In this document: positions 10,701 through 19,753 of the stretch, piece after piece | Layout: every line of letters begins with the position of its first letter | How positions within the stretch are numbered: position 1 is the stretch's first letter | Source: Odontesthes bonariensis | Taxonomy: Eukaryota; Chordata; Actinopteri; Atheriniformes; Atherinopsidae | Assembly (NCBI RefSeq): GCF_027942865.1 | Contig: NC_134514.1 | Coordinates: forward strand, 622,618-686,617 | Length of the DNA: 64,000 bases | Reading direction: 5' to 3' | Program-made: the position numbers and the translations under genes | The notes under the pieces: model-generated | What the model saw: the letters and a program-made list of their open reading frames with translations, nothing else | Told to the model about the DNA's origin: nothing | The model's database searches: none

Positions 10701-13700
10701 TGTGTCAGCCTGTGTTAGCCTGTGTTAGCCTGTGTCAGCGTGTGTTAGCCTGTGTTAGCCTGTGTTAGCCTGTGTCAGCCTGTGTTAGCCTGTGTTAGCC
10801 TGTGTCAGCCTGTATTAGCCTGTATTAGCCTGTGTTAGCCTGTATTAGCCTGTGTCAGCCTGTGTTAGCCTGTGTTAGCCTGTGTTAGCCTGTGTCAGCC
10901 TGTGTCAGCCTGTGTTAGCCTGTGTTAGCCTGTGTCAGCCTGTATTAGCCTGTATTAGCCTGTGTCAGCCTGTATTAGCCTGTATTAGCCTGTGTTAGCC
11001 TGTGTTAGCCTGTATTAGCCTGTGTTAGCCTGTGTTAGCCTGTGTCAGCCTGTGTCAGCCTGTATTAGCCTGTGTCAGCCTGTATTAGCCTGTATTAGCC
11101 TGTGTTAGCCTGTGTCAGCCTGTGTTAGCCTGTGTCAGCCTGTATTAGCCTGTATTAGCCTGTGTCAGCCTGTATTAGCCTGTATTAGCCTGTGTTAGCC
11201 TGTGTCAGCCTGTGTCAGCCTGTATTAGCCTGTATTAGCCTGTGTCAGCCTGTATTAGCCTGTATTAGCCTGTGTTAGCCTGTGTCAGCCTGTGTTAGCC
11301 TGTGTCAGCCTGTGTCAGCCTGTGTCAGCCTGTATTAGCCTGTGTCAGCCTGTATTAGCCTGTATTAGCCTGTGTTAGCCTGTGTCAGCCTGTGTTAGCC
11401 TGTGTCAGCCTGTATTAGCCTGTATTAGCCTGTGTTAGCCTGTGTCAGCCTGTGTCAGCCTGTGTCAGCCTGTGTCAGCCTGTATTAGCCTGTGTCAGCC
11501 TGTGTCAGCCTGTATTAGCCTGTGTCAGCCTGTATTAGCCTGTATTAGCCTGTGTTAGCCTGTGTCAGCCTGTGTTAGCCTGTGTCAGCCTGTGTCAGCC
11601 TGTGTCAGCCTGTGTCAGCCTGTGTTAGCCTGTGTTACCTGGAGGCAGGTGGACCAGGTGGTTCCTCCTGATGTTCAGGTCTCTCAGAGCCTCCAGCTGA
11701 CCCACCTGAGATGGTAACATCTGGATCTCATTACAGCTGACGTCCTGCGGGGGGGGGGCAGCCACAGACAGTCTGTCAGCACCTGAACACCAATAATCCA
11801 GGTGTGTGCGTGTGTTTGTGAACAGACTGACCAGCTCGGTGAGGTGCCTCAGCTGGCCCAGCTCCTCTGGCAGAGACACCAGCTTGTTGTTGCAGGCGAT
11901 CAGAACCTTCAGGGGGAGGCTGCAGACCACCGGCGGCAGGACCGACAGCTGGTTCCGGCTGAGGAGGACAGACGGACAGGTGAGCAACAGGTGAGGGACA
12001 GGTGAGCGACAGGTGAGCGACAGGTGAGCGACAGGTGAGCGACAGGTGAGCGACAGGTGAGCGACAGGTGAGCGACAGGTGAGGGACAGGTGAGCGACAG
12101 GTGAGGGACAGGTGAGCGACAGGTGAGGGACAGGTGAGCGACAGGTGAGCGACAGGTGAGCGACAGGTGAGCGACAGGTGAGGGACAGGTGAGCGACAGG
12201 TGAGCGACAGGTGAGCGACAGGTGAGCGACAGGTGAGCGACAGGTGAGGGACAGGTGAGCGACAGGTGAGGGACAGGTGAGCGACAGGTGAGGGACAGGT
12301 GAGCGACAGGTGAGCGACAGGTGAGCGACAGGTGAGCGACAGGTGAGCGACAGGTGAGCGACAGGTGAGCGACAGGTGAGCGACAGGTGTGTGTTACCTG
12401 AGGTTCAGGTAGGTGAGGGCCTGCAGGTTCTGGAGGCCATCGGGCAGAGACCTCAGACAGTTCTGGTACAGGTTCAGACTCTCCAGAGACACGAAGAGAC
12501 AAACCTCCAGAGGAAGCTCCGACAGGCGGTTACGGGACAGATCTGCACACACATGTCGATGTTTGACTACAGATGTTCGATTACAGGTGTTTGACTACAG
12601 ATGTTCGATTACAGATGTTCGATTACAGGTGTTCGATTACAGATGTTCGATTACAGGTGTTCGATTACAGATGTTCGATTACAGGTGTTTGACTACAGGT
12701 GTTTGACTACAGATGTTCGATTACAGGTGTTCGATTACAGATGTTCGATTACAGGTGTTCGATTACAGGTGTTCGATTACAGATGTTCGATTACAGGTGT
12801 TCGATTACAGATGTTCGATTACAGGTGTTCGATTACAGGTGTTCGATTACAGGTGTTCGATTACAGGTGTTCGATTACAGATGTTCGATTACAGGTGTTC
12901 GATTACAGATGTTCGATTACAGATGTTCGATTACAGATGTTCGATTACAGATGTTCGATTACAGGTGTTCGATTACAGATGTTCGATTACAGGTGTTCGA
13001 TTACAGATGTTCGATTACAGATGTTCGATTACAGATGTTCGATTACAGATGTTCGATTACCCGGTGGGAGGAGCTAAGCTTACAGAAGGGGACCCGGTGG
13101 GAGGAGCTTACAGAAGGGGACCTCCTCCCACCGGGTCCCCTTCTGTCATACGGACACACTGGAAAAGATCCCACTGAGGTTACCTGCTCTGCAGCAGCTG
13201 TTTGTTTCTTTAACAGTTTGTGAACTCGAACTGGAACCAAACCAGTTCCAGTTCCAAACAGCAGCAGAAACTGGTCCTTTAAGCTGGAGTTACAGTTGAC
13301 GCGTCGCTCACGGCGGTGGCGACCAGTGACGTCGAAATGACGTTTCAGGCCTGGCGCTTGCCTTGAAAAGACGGCGCATACTACTGGGGTTGGGTTAGCT
13401 AGCTGCCTTTGGGCCTGGGGTTGGGTTAGCTAGCTGCATTTGGGCCTGGGGTTGGGTTAGCTAGCTGCCTTTGGGCCTGGGGCTGGGTTAGCTAGCTGCC
13501 TTTGGGCCTGGGGTTGGGTTAGCTAGCTGCATTTGGGCCTGGGGTTGGGTTAGCTAGCTGCATTTGGGCCTGGGGTTGGGTTAGCTAGCTGCATTTGGGC
13601 CTGGGGTTGGGTTAGCTAGCTGCATTTGGGCTTGGGGTTGGGTTAGCTAGCTGCATTTGGGCCTGGGGTTGGGTTAGCTAGCTGCATTTGGGCCTGTGGT

Positions 13701-16700
13701 TGGGTTAGCTAGCTGCATTTGGGCTTGGGGTTGGGTTAGCAGCTGCAGAAGCAACAAGTGCTTTATATTTGCATGGGTTGATGTAAGGTGCTTCATTAGA
13801 TTTGAGTTACTTGAGGCAGACGTGGATACGCCGATTTTATTTTTCTTCATGCATTATGCAGATATGACGATGACGATATATAATAATAATAATAATAATA
13901 CATATTATTAATATACATGTCGGATCTGCCGGCCCAAATAGCACGTCGGCCCAGCGGGCAAATGCCCGGTACGCCCAATTATCAGTCCATGCCTGGCGTT
14001 GTAACGATGGGAAAAGTAATAAATTAGATTACTCCATTACTGGAAGTATAACGCCGTTAGTAACGGCGTTAGTAACGCCGTTACTCCCAACACTGCCTGT
14101 ACGACACTGCAGTGAAACAGCACAGGGAGCACGTAAACTCCCCAAACTGGTGCACAGAGATGGGCAGAACTTTGGGGAAAGAGGGAGAGTTCTGTAAGAA
14201 TGTGTGGAAGAAGCTACGGGACAGATGCCTGAAGGCACAGAAGAGGGCAGAGACTCTGGTGATGCCGGGGGCTTCAGACCTTCACCTCTTTTAACTGAAT
14301 TAAACAAATAAAATGATCCTGCAATAATACTGCAGCAGAATCATTAATGACAGTGTTCCTGCTCTTCATTGTTTTCTTCCCCACTTTCCTGGTTGTAGAG
14401 TAGCGCTAACCTTCAGGCAGCAGCGCCACCTCTGTGACGGAGAAAATTCCAACTACGGGCGCATCGACTCGCGCCGCCGTATACAGCCGGCAGGAAATCG
14501 TGACGTCATCAACAGCCTTTACTGGAGTTAAAGAGAGAAACCGTTTGTTTTACGCAGCCTCGGTGCGCTCTGCGGCAGGCTGGACAGAAACCACATAAAC
14601 ATCTGTACAGATGTGCTGGAAACATCACAAAGAGTCCTGCGGTGTGCTCAGACAGGTGAGACGAACGCACCTGCCTCAGGTGTGCAAACACGGTCTGAGA
14701 TCTGAGCCCCTGTGTCCACACGGAGTCCCGTTTCCAGCCGTTTCCAGCCGTTTCCAGCAGTTTCCAGCAGTTTCCAGCAGTTTCCAGCCGTTTCCGGCCG
14801 TTTCCAGCTGTTTCCGCCCCGCAGACTGACCTCAGACAGCTCAGTGAGCAGCTGTGCAGCACCTGGCCAGCAGGAAGCACACGTCGCCACGGTGACGTCC
14901 ACTTCCTGTCGCCTGTGAGGCTCCTTCATCATCATCATCATCATCACACGCAGGAAGTGGCCTGAGCAGCTGGATTCAAGCCCTGCACATCTGCAGAGCC
15001 ACTTCCTGTGTTGTTTGTTTACTCGGTTACAGGAACACAAACTCAAACATCTTCCAACACGTGGGTTCCAGCTGTTTCACTCTTAAGTTTCACAGTTTAA
15101 GGCGAGACACGGCGGGCAAACACAGGGATTTCATGCAGTGGTCCTTTTTTAGATTTTGGGCCAGTCTACTCCTTCAATATGTGTTATTTCAAAACATAAA
15201 TTAAAATGTTTATTTCATCACATTTTGTTTCATCGCGGCCGTACGTTTCGCCCAAATTTACCAAAATGAATTCCCCTGTTTAAATCTTTAAATGCCGTTT
15301 TCTCAAAATCTGTTTTTTGTATTTTTCCAGTATCAATATCTCAGCCTATGGAGCACCTACTAACACCAAACTTTCCAGTTATACACTTAGCAGTATTATG
15401 AAGATATTTACTGAAGGATTTGTTGATAAATCATTCCTGGCCTGATTTATGTGACATTATAATCAAAAAATATGGCGAAAATTGATGTTTTTTAGGCTAT
15501 GGGCAGCATATTTTGATTTCCTAGGAAATGAAAGCAGATATCCTGAAATCCCTCTGTAATTTTCTTTTATTCTGTGTGTAAACAAAATGAAAAAAGAATT
15601 TTGCACCTGGCTTTATCACATGTTCAGATCTATCTTCTGGAAATATATGCAAATGTGCGCATATTTAATGAGATAATGCCTCATTTGCATAATTAAACAC
15701 ACATATTTCTAAAACTTGTAATACATTTTTTTTAATACTGTCCTTGTATAAGTAATCAACTGAGGAAGTTTCATGGTGATATCTGTTATTTCAAAATATT
15801 ACCCTATTCAGCTGTGGTGTCTCGCCTTAAAGGAATAAACCAGATTAACCAGTAAAAATGACTCTTTATATTCTTTTAGAGGTCCCACGGTGGAGATCTA
15901 AGCTGTGGGGTGATGGTTCCTTTCCCTTTGCTGCTCCTGGACTGTGGAACAAACTGCCCCCTGACACCCGCCCCATCACTGATCTCGGCCTTTTTAAATC
16001 GAAGCTTAAGACCTTTTTAGAACTCTGATTAGGGCCACTATGCATCCATTCTACCCGCTCCTTTTTAATTATCTTAATTTTATACAAATTTTATTCCGTT
16101 CATTGTATTGCACTTGTGGAAGGCTTTTAATGCCCTGCAGCACTTTTAGCACTTTTACCATTTCTGAATCGTGTTTTATGTATTGTTGTTTTTATCCTGT
16201 TGGCTATTGTAAAGGGCTGTATAAATAAAGTTTGATTGATCATTAATTAATGATTATTTTTAATGGGTTTTTTAAAAAAAGAATTATTTTTATTATTATT
16301 ATTTTTAATTTTTTTATTCAATTTAATTTGATTTAATTTTATTTTTTTAATGGTTTTATTGCCTTCTTGTGATTTTATGCAGCTGTGAAGCACTTTGAAT
16401 TGCCTTGTGTAGGAATTGTGCTCTATAAATAAAATTGCCTTGATTGATATTTCAGTGTCAACAACCACAATAATCCTTTAAAAGCCAGAAATAGCATGCT
16501 AACATGCTAACACCGAACTCATTTGTTCTGGTTGTGTCCTCATTGTAAAGATTTCTGGCAACATTTTTGTCATTTTGTTGACTTAAAAATATCAGCAAGC
16601 TTCCAGTTGTACTGGGAACATGTCCTGTTTGGGTTTCACCTCAGTGGCAAAATGAATCCAAAGGTTTTCTTTCATTAATTATCAAAGCTAAATTTCACAT

Positions 16701-18059
16701 ACACAAATGCAAATTTTTGAAAAGAAAACCAAATTCCTGTTTTTCTTGATTGAATTAAAGCAATACTTGCTCACAATTAAACCTTCAACTAATCATAAAG
16801 CAAAAACAACAATATGTGCTTGTTCCCAACTTGGGATTATGGACGAACTGTTGTCCTAAATCTTTGTTTTATTTGTTTTGTTTTACACGAGACTCCTCGG
16901 CACATATGTACAGAAGAGTATTAGGGCCAGGCATAAGAAAATATAATAATATTTTGCCTGTCGAGGTTAATGGCGACATGTCGACTTTATTCTCGACAGG
17001 CAAAATATAAATATTTTTTCTTATGCCTGGCCCTAATACTCTTCCGTACATGTCAGTTTGTTCAATAGTTTTCTTTTTGCAGAGTTTTGTGACTGTCATT
17101 CTCTTATTATTATTATTCTTATCTTTATGCTCCCCTTGGCTGGCTTTTTTTTTTTGACGTTATGTATGTCGTTATTCTGCTTTATTGCAAATAAAGTTAT
17201 AAAAAAAAAAAAAAAAAGTTACGGAAATTCAAAATAAACGAGTGACATGGAGGAAAAAAAACAGAGTTCTGGTCCCGCTCACCCCGCCGTGTTTACATTT
17301 CACAGCCCTCAGACTGTTAGCATGCTAACCGCTACAAACATGCTACAAACCGTAGCCCCAGACTGTGCTTCGGTGTTAGCATGCTAACATGCTAACCGTC
17401 TGCACCAGTGTACTGTCACAAACTGTAGCCTGAAAACACAGAGCCGGACGTCGCAGCTCCCGCATCGGGCGCATCTTTTCTGAAAATTCAGCCGTGTTCC
17501 ACCTATAAATGTGTCTCAGTGGAAATGATCCGGACTGTTAAAGCTGTCAGACTCCCAGCACCATAACACCGAACAGACTCCCGGCGGGGACTCGTTTCAC
17601 GGGGGTACATTTCCCGTCCTAACACCGGCCCTGACGGTTTTCCTTCCATCCATCCTCTGTGGAGCCTGAAAAGTTGGATTCTGAGTTTCCCCCGCTGAAA
17701 AAGTCCATTAAAACCGCCTTTAAGTTGACGTTCCGCGGCCCGGCGGACACCGCCCCGTCTCCCCCGCGTCCTCTGCCGGGCTGTGAGGCTTACTTACCGG
17801 CCCTGGTGGTGTCCGTCAGGTCGTGGTTGGCGGCGCTCCGGGGGAACTCCTTCAGCTTCCTGCCGCTGAGGCTCAGGCTCCCGGTGACCGAGGCTTCTTC
17901 CAGCGCCCGGTCCAGAGAACGGTTCCAGGAGGCCGGGCCAGCCGGTCCCTGGCAGTTAGAGTTCCCAATTAAAACGCTCCCGGTGCCGCCGCCGCCGCCT
18001 CCGACCGTGAAGCTGAGTCCGGCGCTGTCCGCAGACCCCAACAACACCGAGGCCGCCAT
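1487..18059 (-). CDS. lrch3: LRCH3, leucine-rich repeats and calponin homology protein, 5' and middle exons (3' end outside window)
   Basis: Ten coding exons read on the minus strand: 17798-18059 (ATG at 18059), 12398-12542, 11832-11958, 11639-11744, 5250-5386, 5073-5176, 4613-4706, 2634-2727, 2406-2560 and 1487-1597. All have AG/GT borders and the phases agree through the series. The N-terminus has [20 protein letters not shown] and HDLTDTTR. Exons 2-5 give LRRs ([54 protein letters not shown]). Exon 6 has [14 protein letters not shown], exon 7 [16 protein letters not shown], exon 9 QIDFIDSC and [12 protein letters not shown], and the last visible exon [15 protein letters not shown]. These follow remembered LRCH3 more closely than LRCH1 or LRCH4. 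LRCH proteins are LRR scaffolds linked to DOCK-family exchange factors and cortical actin; the C-terminal CH domain should lie beyond base 1. About 45 residues expected between 2406 and 1597 were not found. Introns are massively repeat-expanded. Confidence 0.9.
2151..2235. repeat. Four copies of the 1-1436 minisatellite unit in opposite orientation
   Basis: The unit ACTCTTACCCATTGACATGC repeats about four times. It is the reverse complement of the monomer at 1-1436, so the same sequence family occurs about 700 bp away in the opposite direction. Confidence 0.95.
2236..2351. repeat. Short tandem repeat, about 25-bp unit
   Basis: About five copies containing AAGGTAAAGTTAATCACAGA follow directly on the inverted minisatellite copies, inside the lrch3 intron. 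Confidence 0.9.
2912..2956. repeat. TG/TA microsatellite
   Basis: (TG)n passing into (TA)n. The flanking string GGTTCTCACATGCACAGTAC recurs at about 2958 and at 4511, on either side of the Tc1-like insertion. Confidence 0.9.
2982..4489 (-). mobile_element. Tc1-like (Tc1/mariner) transposon, degenerate, with nested insertion
   Basis: Ends are inverted: CAGTGGGGAAAAAAAGTATT at 2982 and its counterpart ending TTTCCCCACTG at 4489. Similarity extends well over 100 bp inward (GTCAGTCACCAATTGTGCAA and ATGAGAGGCCTGTAATTGAC near both ends). A TA precedes the left end. The minus strand encodes transposase pieces: an N-terminal helix-turn-helix part at 3946-4128 ([33 protein letters not shown]) and a C-terminal part near 3690-3834 ([23 protein letters not shown]). 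The catalytic middle is missing or scrambled, so it is inactive. It sits in an lrch3 intron. Confidence 0.9.
3145..3688 (-). mobile_element. Pogo/Tigger-like element fragment nested in the Tc1-like element
   Basis: On the minus strand the insert begins CAGTGAACCCTCGCTATAAC (from 3686), the typical end of Tigger-type elements, with TA beside it. It interrupts Tc1 sequence, which resumes at about 3690 with TCCTTTGTTGGCAATGACAG. A short reading frame (3237-3491, starting [16 protein letters not shown]) has no recognised domain. The left border is approximate and no matching inverted end was found, so this copy may be truncated. Confidence 0.65.
4543..4606. repeat. (TG)n microsatellite abutting an lrch3 exon
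   Basis: An uninterrupted TG run of about 60 bp ends a few bases from the 3' border of the lrch3 exon 4613-4706, on the intron side of its splice donor. Confidence 0.97.
4740..5066. repeat. (TG)n / TGTGTGCATG microsatellite
   Basis: TG-rich tract with interspersed TGCG and GCATG variants fills almost the whole intron between lrch3 exons 4613-4706 and 5073-5176. The latter exon's donor is only a few bases away. Confidence 0.97.
5414..5460. repeat. Short tandem GTTCTGATCAG repeat
   Basis: About four copies of GGTTCTGATCA, just inside the lrch3 intron upstream of exon 5250-5386. Confidence 0.9.
5528..11638. repeat. 6.1-kb minisatellite of 10-bp units (CCTGTGTCAG / CCTGTGTTAG)
   Basis: About 600 tandem decamers fill the lrch3 intron between exons 11639-11744 and 5250-5386. 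Main variants are CCTGTGTCAG, CCTGTGTTAG, CCTGTATTAG and CGTGTGTTAG; the right end is enriched in CCTGTATTAG. On the sense (minus) strand the unit reads GGCTGACACA or GGCTAACACA. The splice donor of exon 11639-11744 (GTAACACAGG) is continuous with the array. A rare CTTGTGTCAG variant at 7361 and 8251 marks an internal duplication of about 890 bp. Confidence 0.98.
11993..12391. repeat. 11-bp minisatellite (GACAGGTGAGC)
   Basis: Tandem GACAGGTGAGC/GACAGGTGAGG fills practically the entire lrch3 intron between exons 12398-12542 and 11832-11958. On the sense strand it reads GCTCACCTGTC, so the intron is pyrimidine-rich. Confidence 0.97.
12556..13057. repeat. 14-bp minisatellite (GATTACAGGTGTTC / GATTACAGATGTTC)
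   Basis: About 36 tandem 14-mers next to the acceptor of lrch3 exon 12398-12542, with early variants TGACTACAGGTGTT. They lie in lrch3 intron 1. All forward frames are largely open, which is a repeat artefact. Confidence 0.97.
13058..13146. repeat. Direct repeat followed by a 24-bp-arm inverted repeat (hairpin)
   Basis: GGGACCCGGTGGGAGGAGCT-type sequence occurs twice directly and then once inverted. Arms 13082-13105 and 13123-13146 are perfect complements around a 17-bp loop, starting ACAGAAGGGGACCCGG. Confidence 0.95.
13386..13742. repeat. 31-bp G-rich minisatellite
   Basis: About 11 to 12 copies of a 31-bp unit containing GGGCCTGGGGTTGGGTTAGC and TAGCTAGCTGCATTTGGG, in lrch3 intron 1. Each unit has three G-runs within about 15 bases. 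Confidence 0.96.
13940..14096. mobile_element. hAT-like transposon end fragment
   Basis: Reading leftward from 14096 the sequence is CAGTGTTGGGAGTAACGGCG followed by repeated GTTACTAACGGCG. This resembles the common CAGTGTTGGG termini of fish hAT elements. The partner end was not located, so it is a fragment or has been separated by rearrangement. Confidence 0.5.
14112..14294 (+). pseudogene. MADF/Myb-SANT-like domain fragment, probably from a PIF/Harbinger-type element
   Basis: A 60-codon open stretch includes [20 protein letters not shown], resembling the W-K-x-L-R-D core of MADF or Myb/SANT-like DNA-binding domains that accompany Harbinger transposases. No flanking exons or transposase were found. 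Low certainty. Confidence 0.4.
14300..14735. other. lrch3 intron 1 segment without identified features
   Basis: I see no coding exon, known repeat family or RNA gene in this stretch on either strand. Confidence 0.5.
14738..14818. repeat. 10-bp tandem repeat TTTCCAGCCG/TTTCCAGCAG
   Basis: Eight or so copies of GTTTCCAGCC and variants within lrch3 intron 1, followed by a short (ATC)n run near 14925-14948. Confidence 0.92.
15101..15826. mobile_element. TTAA-flanked MITE (Kolobok- or piggyBac-like), 726 bp
   Basis: Inverted termini GGCGAGACAC (15101) and GTGTCTCGCC (ending 15826) are directly flanked by TTAA on both sides (15097-15100, 15827-15830). TTAA target duplication is diagnostic of Kolobok and piggyBac superfamilies; the termini do not start CCC/CCY as most piggyBacs do. 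The interior is AT-rich with no open frame, so it is non-autonomous. Confidence 0.85.
15870..16242 (+). mobile_element. LINE 3' end (L2-like reverse transcriptase C-terminus plus 3' tail)
   Basis: Frame ending at the TGA 16026-16028 encodes [20 protein letters not shown] and [13 protein letters not shown], the C-terminal signature of fish L2-type LINE ORFs. It is followed by a 3' UTR with AAGGGCTGTATAAATAAAGT and a TTGATTGAT tail. The copy is 5'-truncated. It lies antisense to lrch3 in intron 1. Confidence 0.85.
16250..16450 (+). mobile_element. Second LINE 3' tail (L2-like)
   Basis: Contains GTGAAGCACTTTGAATTGCC and CTATAAATAAAATTGCCTTG then TTGATTGA, a typical fish L2-like 3' end, immediately after the preceding LINE tail. 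The left part is low-complexity AT. Confidence 0.65.
16451..16900. other. lrch3 intron 1 segment without identified features
   Basis: AT-rich sequence with a small AGCATGCTAACATGCTAAC motif near 16495-16512; nothing else recognised. Confidence 0.5.
16908..17050. repeat. Long inverted repeat (hairpin MITE-like), arms about 57 bp
   Basis: Left arm from TGTACAGAAGAGTATTAGGG through CTGTCGAG (16908-16964) pairs with right arm CTCGACAGGCAAAATATAAA through CCTAATACTCTTCCGTACA (16993-17050). The loop is about 28 bp and mismatches are few. No terminal duplication was identified. Confidence 0.88.
17150..17218 (+). mobile_element. Poly(A)-tailed retroposed fragment
   Basis: TTGCAAATAAAGTTAT is followed by an A-run of about 17. 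An AATAAA just before an encoded A tail is typical of retroposed transcript or LINE ends. Confidence 0.5.
17310..17400. repeat. GTTAGCATGCTAAC palindromic motif cluster
   Basis: Several copies of the self-complementary GTTAGCATGCTAAC and CATGCTACAAAC lie in lrch3 intron 1 near its GC-rich 5' part. This motif is common in percomorph non-coding DNA. Confidence 0.75.
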
Positions 18060-18119
18060 TACACACTCCGGCTGTTAGCTCACAGGCTAACGGCTAGCTC
18101 CCACCCTAAAGTCCGGAGC

Positions 18120-18131
18120 TGCGCATGCGCA
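18120..18131. promoter_or_regulatory. NRF1 consensus site in the lrch3 promoter
   Basis: TGCGCATGCGCA, the palindromic NRF1 consensus, lies 61 bp upstream of the lrch3 ATG in GC-rich sequence. NRF1 sites near start sites are typical of housekeeping CpG promoters. Confidence 0.7.
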
Positions 18132-18181
18132 CTGCGGCGCTCCGGAGACGCATTAACAGACCAAAACATCTAAGATCTGTA

Positions 18182-18218
18182 TAGTATTAATACTCCTAAA
18201 TTAGGAGTATTAATACTA
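18182..18218. repeat. Perfect AT-rich palindrome
   Basis: TAGTATTAATACTCCTAA is followed after one or two bases by its reverse complement. Confidence 0.92.
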
Positions 18219-18227
18219 CATCATCAC

Positions 18228-18570
18228 TACAATAGAATAGAATAGAAGAATACAATAGAAAAATACTTTATTTATTCCCCCATTGGGGGAAATTCAAATT
18301 CGTCCAGTAGCTCAACATTTTTTTAAATATTTACAATGATTGTATTAACAACAATAAAACAACAATAATAATACTACTACTACTAACTAAATAATAATAA
18401 ATGACTAAATGACAAAATAAACAAATAACTAAAAAATCAATCAATCAATTTGAGAAGAACTTAGCAGTCACTGTTATAAACCCTTATGTCTGTGGGAACA
18501 AAGGACCTTCTGAACCTCTCAGTCCTGCAGCGCAGTGAGATGAGCCTCTCACTGCAGCAATATCATTATT
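18228..18570 (-). mobile_element. LINE 3' end, minus orientation
   Basis: On the minus strand, near 18480-18540, the frame reads ERFRRSFVPTDIRVYNSDC then stop, a typical fish LINE ORF2 C-terminus. Its 3' UTR includes TTTCCCCCAATGGGGGAATA and ends in an AATAG-rich tail near 18230. The copy is 5'-truncated. Confidence 0.7.
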
Positions 18571-18762
18571 ACTAATATATTACTGCCATACAACAACAAT
18601 ACTACAATGATGCAGTTTATAATAGTACAATTCAGTAATATTACTGAAAATACAGCCAAAATTACTCCTGTCTGTGCTGAGAAAATTCCTTAATATTACC
18701 AGTAATGATGAGAAAATGTGATCCTCCTCCTTTCCTGTTACCGCTCTGTCTGCAGTCTCTAG

Positions 18763-19610
18763 CCCCTTTCACACTGAGGAATAACCCGCGTTTAATTTGC
18801 GAATTTAGCGTGTCCGCTGTTGCGTTCACACTGCCGACCCGGGCTGCCGCGTCAACTCGACTCGCCTTTCGACCCGCGTCGGACCCTAGTCTTTTTGCCG
18901 AGCCGAGTTTGGTGTGAACGCAATCGACGCGGGTCGGACGTGGGCGTGACGTGAGGAGTTTAAAAGACAGAATGGACAGCTGATTCAGAACAACAGCGAC
19001 AGGTGAGGACAAGTTTCACTTCAAGTTCTACTCTGCAAGTTCGAGACATTTTTGAAGATGGCCAACTGGTGAGACAAGGAGGTCCGCGAGCTCCTCAGCC
19101 TCCAAGCAGAGGACGTTATTTACCGCCACATGTCGGGGACGGTGAAAGATGGACCTCTGCTGGAAGGGCTGGCTGTTCGCCTTCTTCTGCTTCAAATTGT
19201 CGATGGATTTCCTCAACTTGGACACTATAGTGCTCTTGTATTCTCCGCATATGTTCTTCGGCGGCATCCCACGTTGTAACCATCCACACCCCGTAAAATA
19301 ACATCTCCATGAACTGCATATACACTTGCAAAAACGAGTCCTCAAGATGTCCCGCCATCGTTGGTTTGAACATTTGATGCAGACAGGTGTATTTAACCCT
19401 ACCTCCGACGCATGGCTGTGCCTACGTCATTGTACACGCCCAGCATTTTATGTGTTTCGTGTGACGCTCTGCCACTAGGCCACGCCCCCGGAACTCGGCT
19501 TCAGGCGGCACGGGTCACCAACACGCCAAGCGTTCACATTGCTCGACGCGGGACGAAGTGGCAATTTGGACCCGCGATGGTAGCGGATCTCAGTGTGAAA
19601 ACAGCTAGTA
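18763..19610 (-). mobile_element. PIF/Harbinger-like non-autonomous element with TIRs
   Basis: Ends GCCCCTTTCACACTGAG (left) and CTCAGTGTGAAAACAGC (right) are inverted, and internal subterminal repeats built on ACCCGCGTCGG and GACGCGGGT occur at both sides. The minus strand at 19116-19373 has an open stretch (AAEEHMRRIQEHYS, EIHRQFEAEEGE) that could be a remnant of the element's accessory protein. The superfamily is inferred from the terminus style and is not certain. Confidence 0.6.
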
Positions 19611-19753
19611 ACTAAGATAAGAAACACAAAGAAAACAAACTCAGATGAGGCATGAAGAGGAAAACAAACTGGATCTAAAGACAAAACTCTGAGCTGAGGA
19701 CTGAGACCAAAGGAACGAAACAGGACACAGAGAACATGGACCAGAACCTAAAG

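Noticed and set aside
5528..11638. Possible CRISPR-like array
   Set aside because: Units are 10 bp, directly contiguous with no unique spacers, and the genome is vertebrate.
14648..15046. 132-codon minus-strand frame rich in [11 protein letters not shown]
   Set aside because: Translation of the TTTCCAGC 10-mer repeat; no domain.
17659..18078. 139-codon plus-strand frame over the lrch3 first exon
   Set aside because: Antisense shadow of the GC-rich lrch3 exon 1, which has clear homology on the minus strand.
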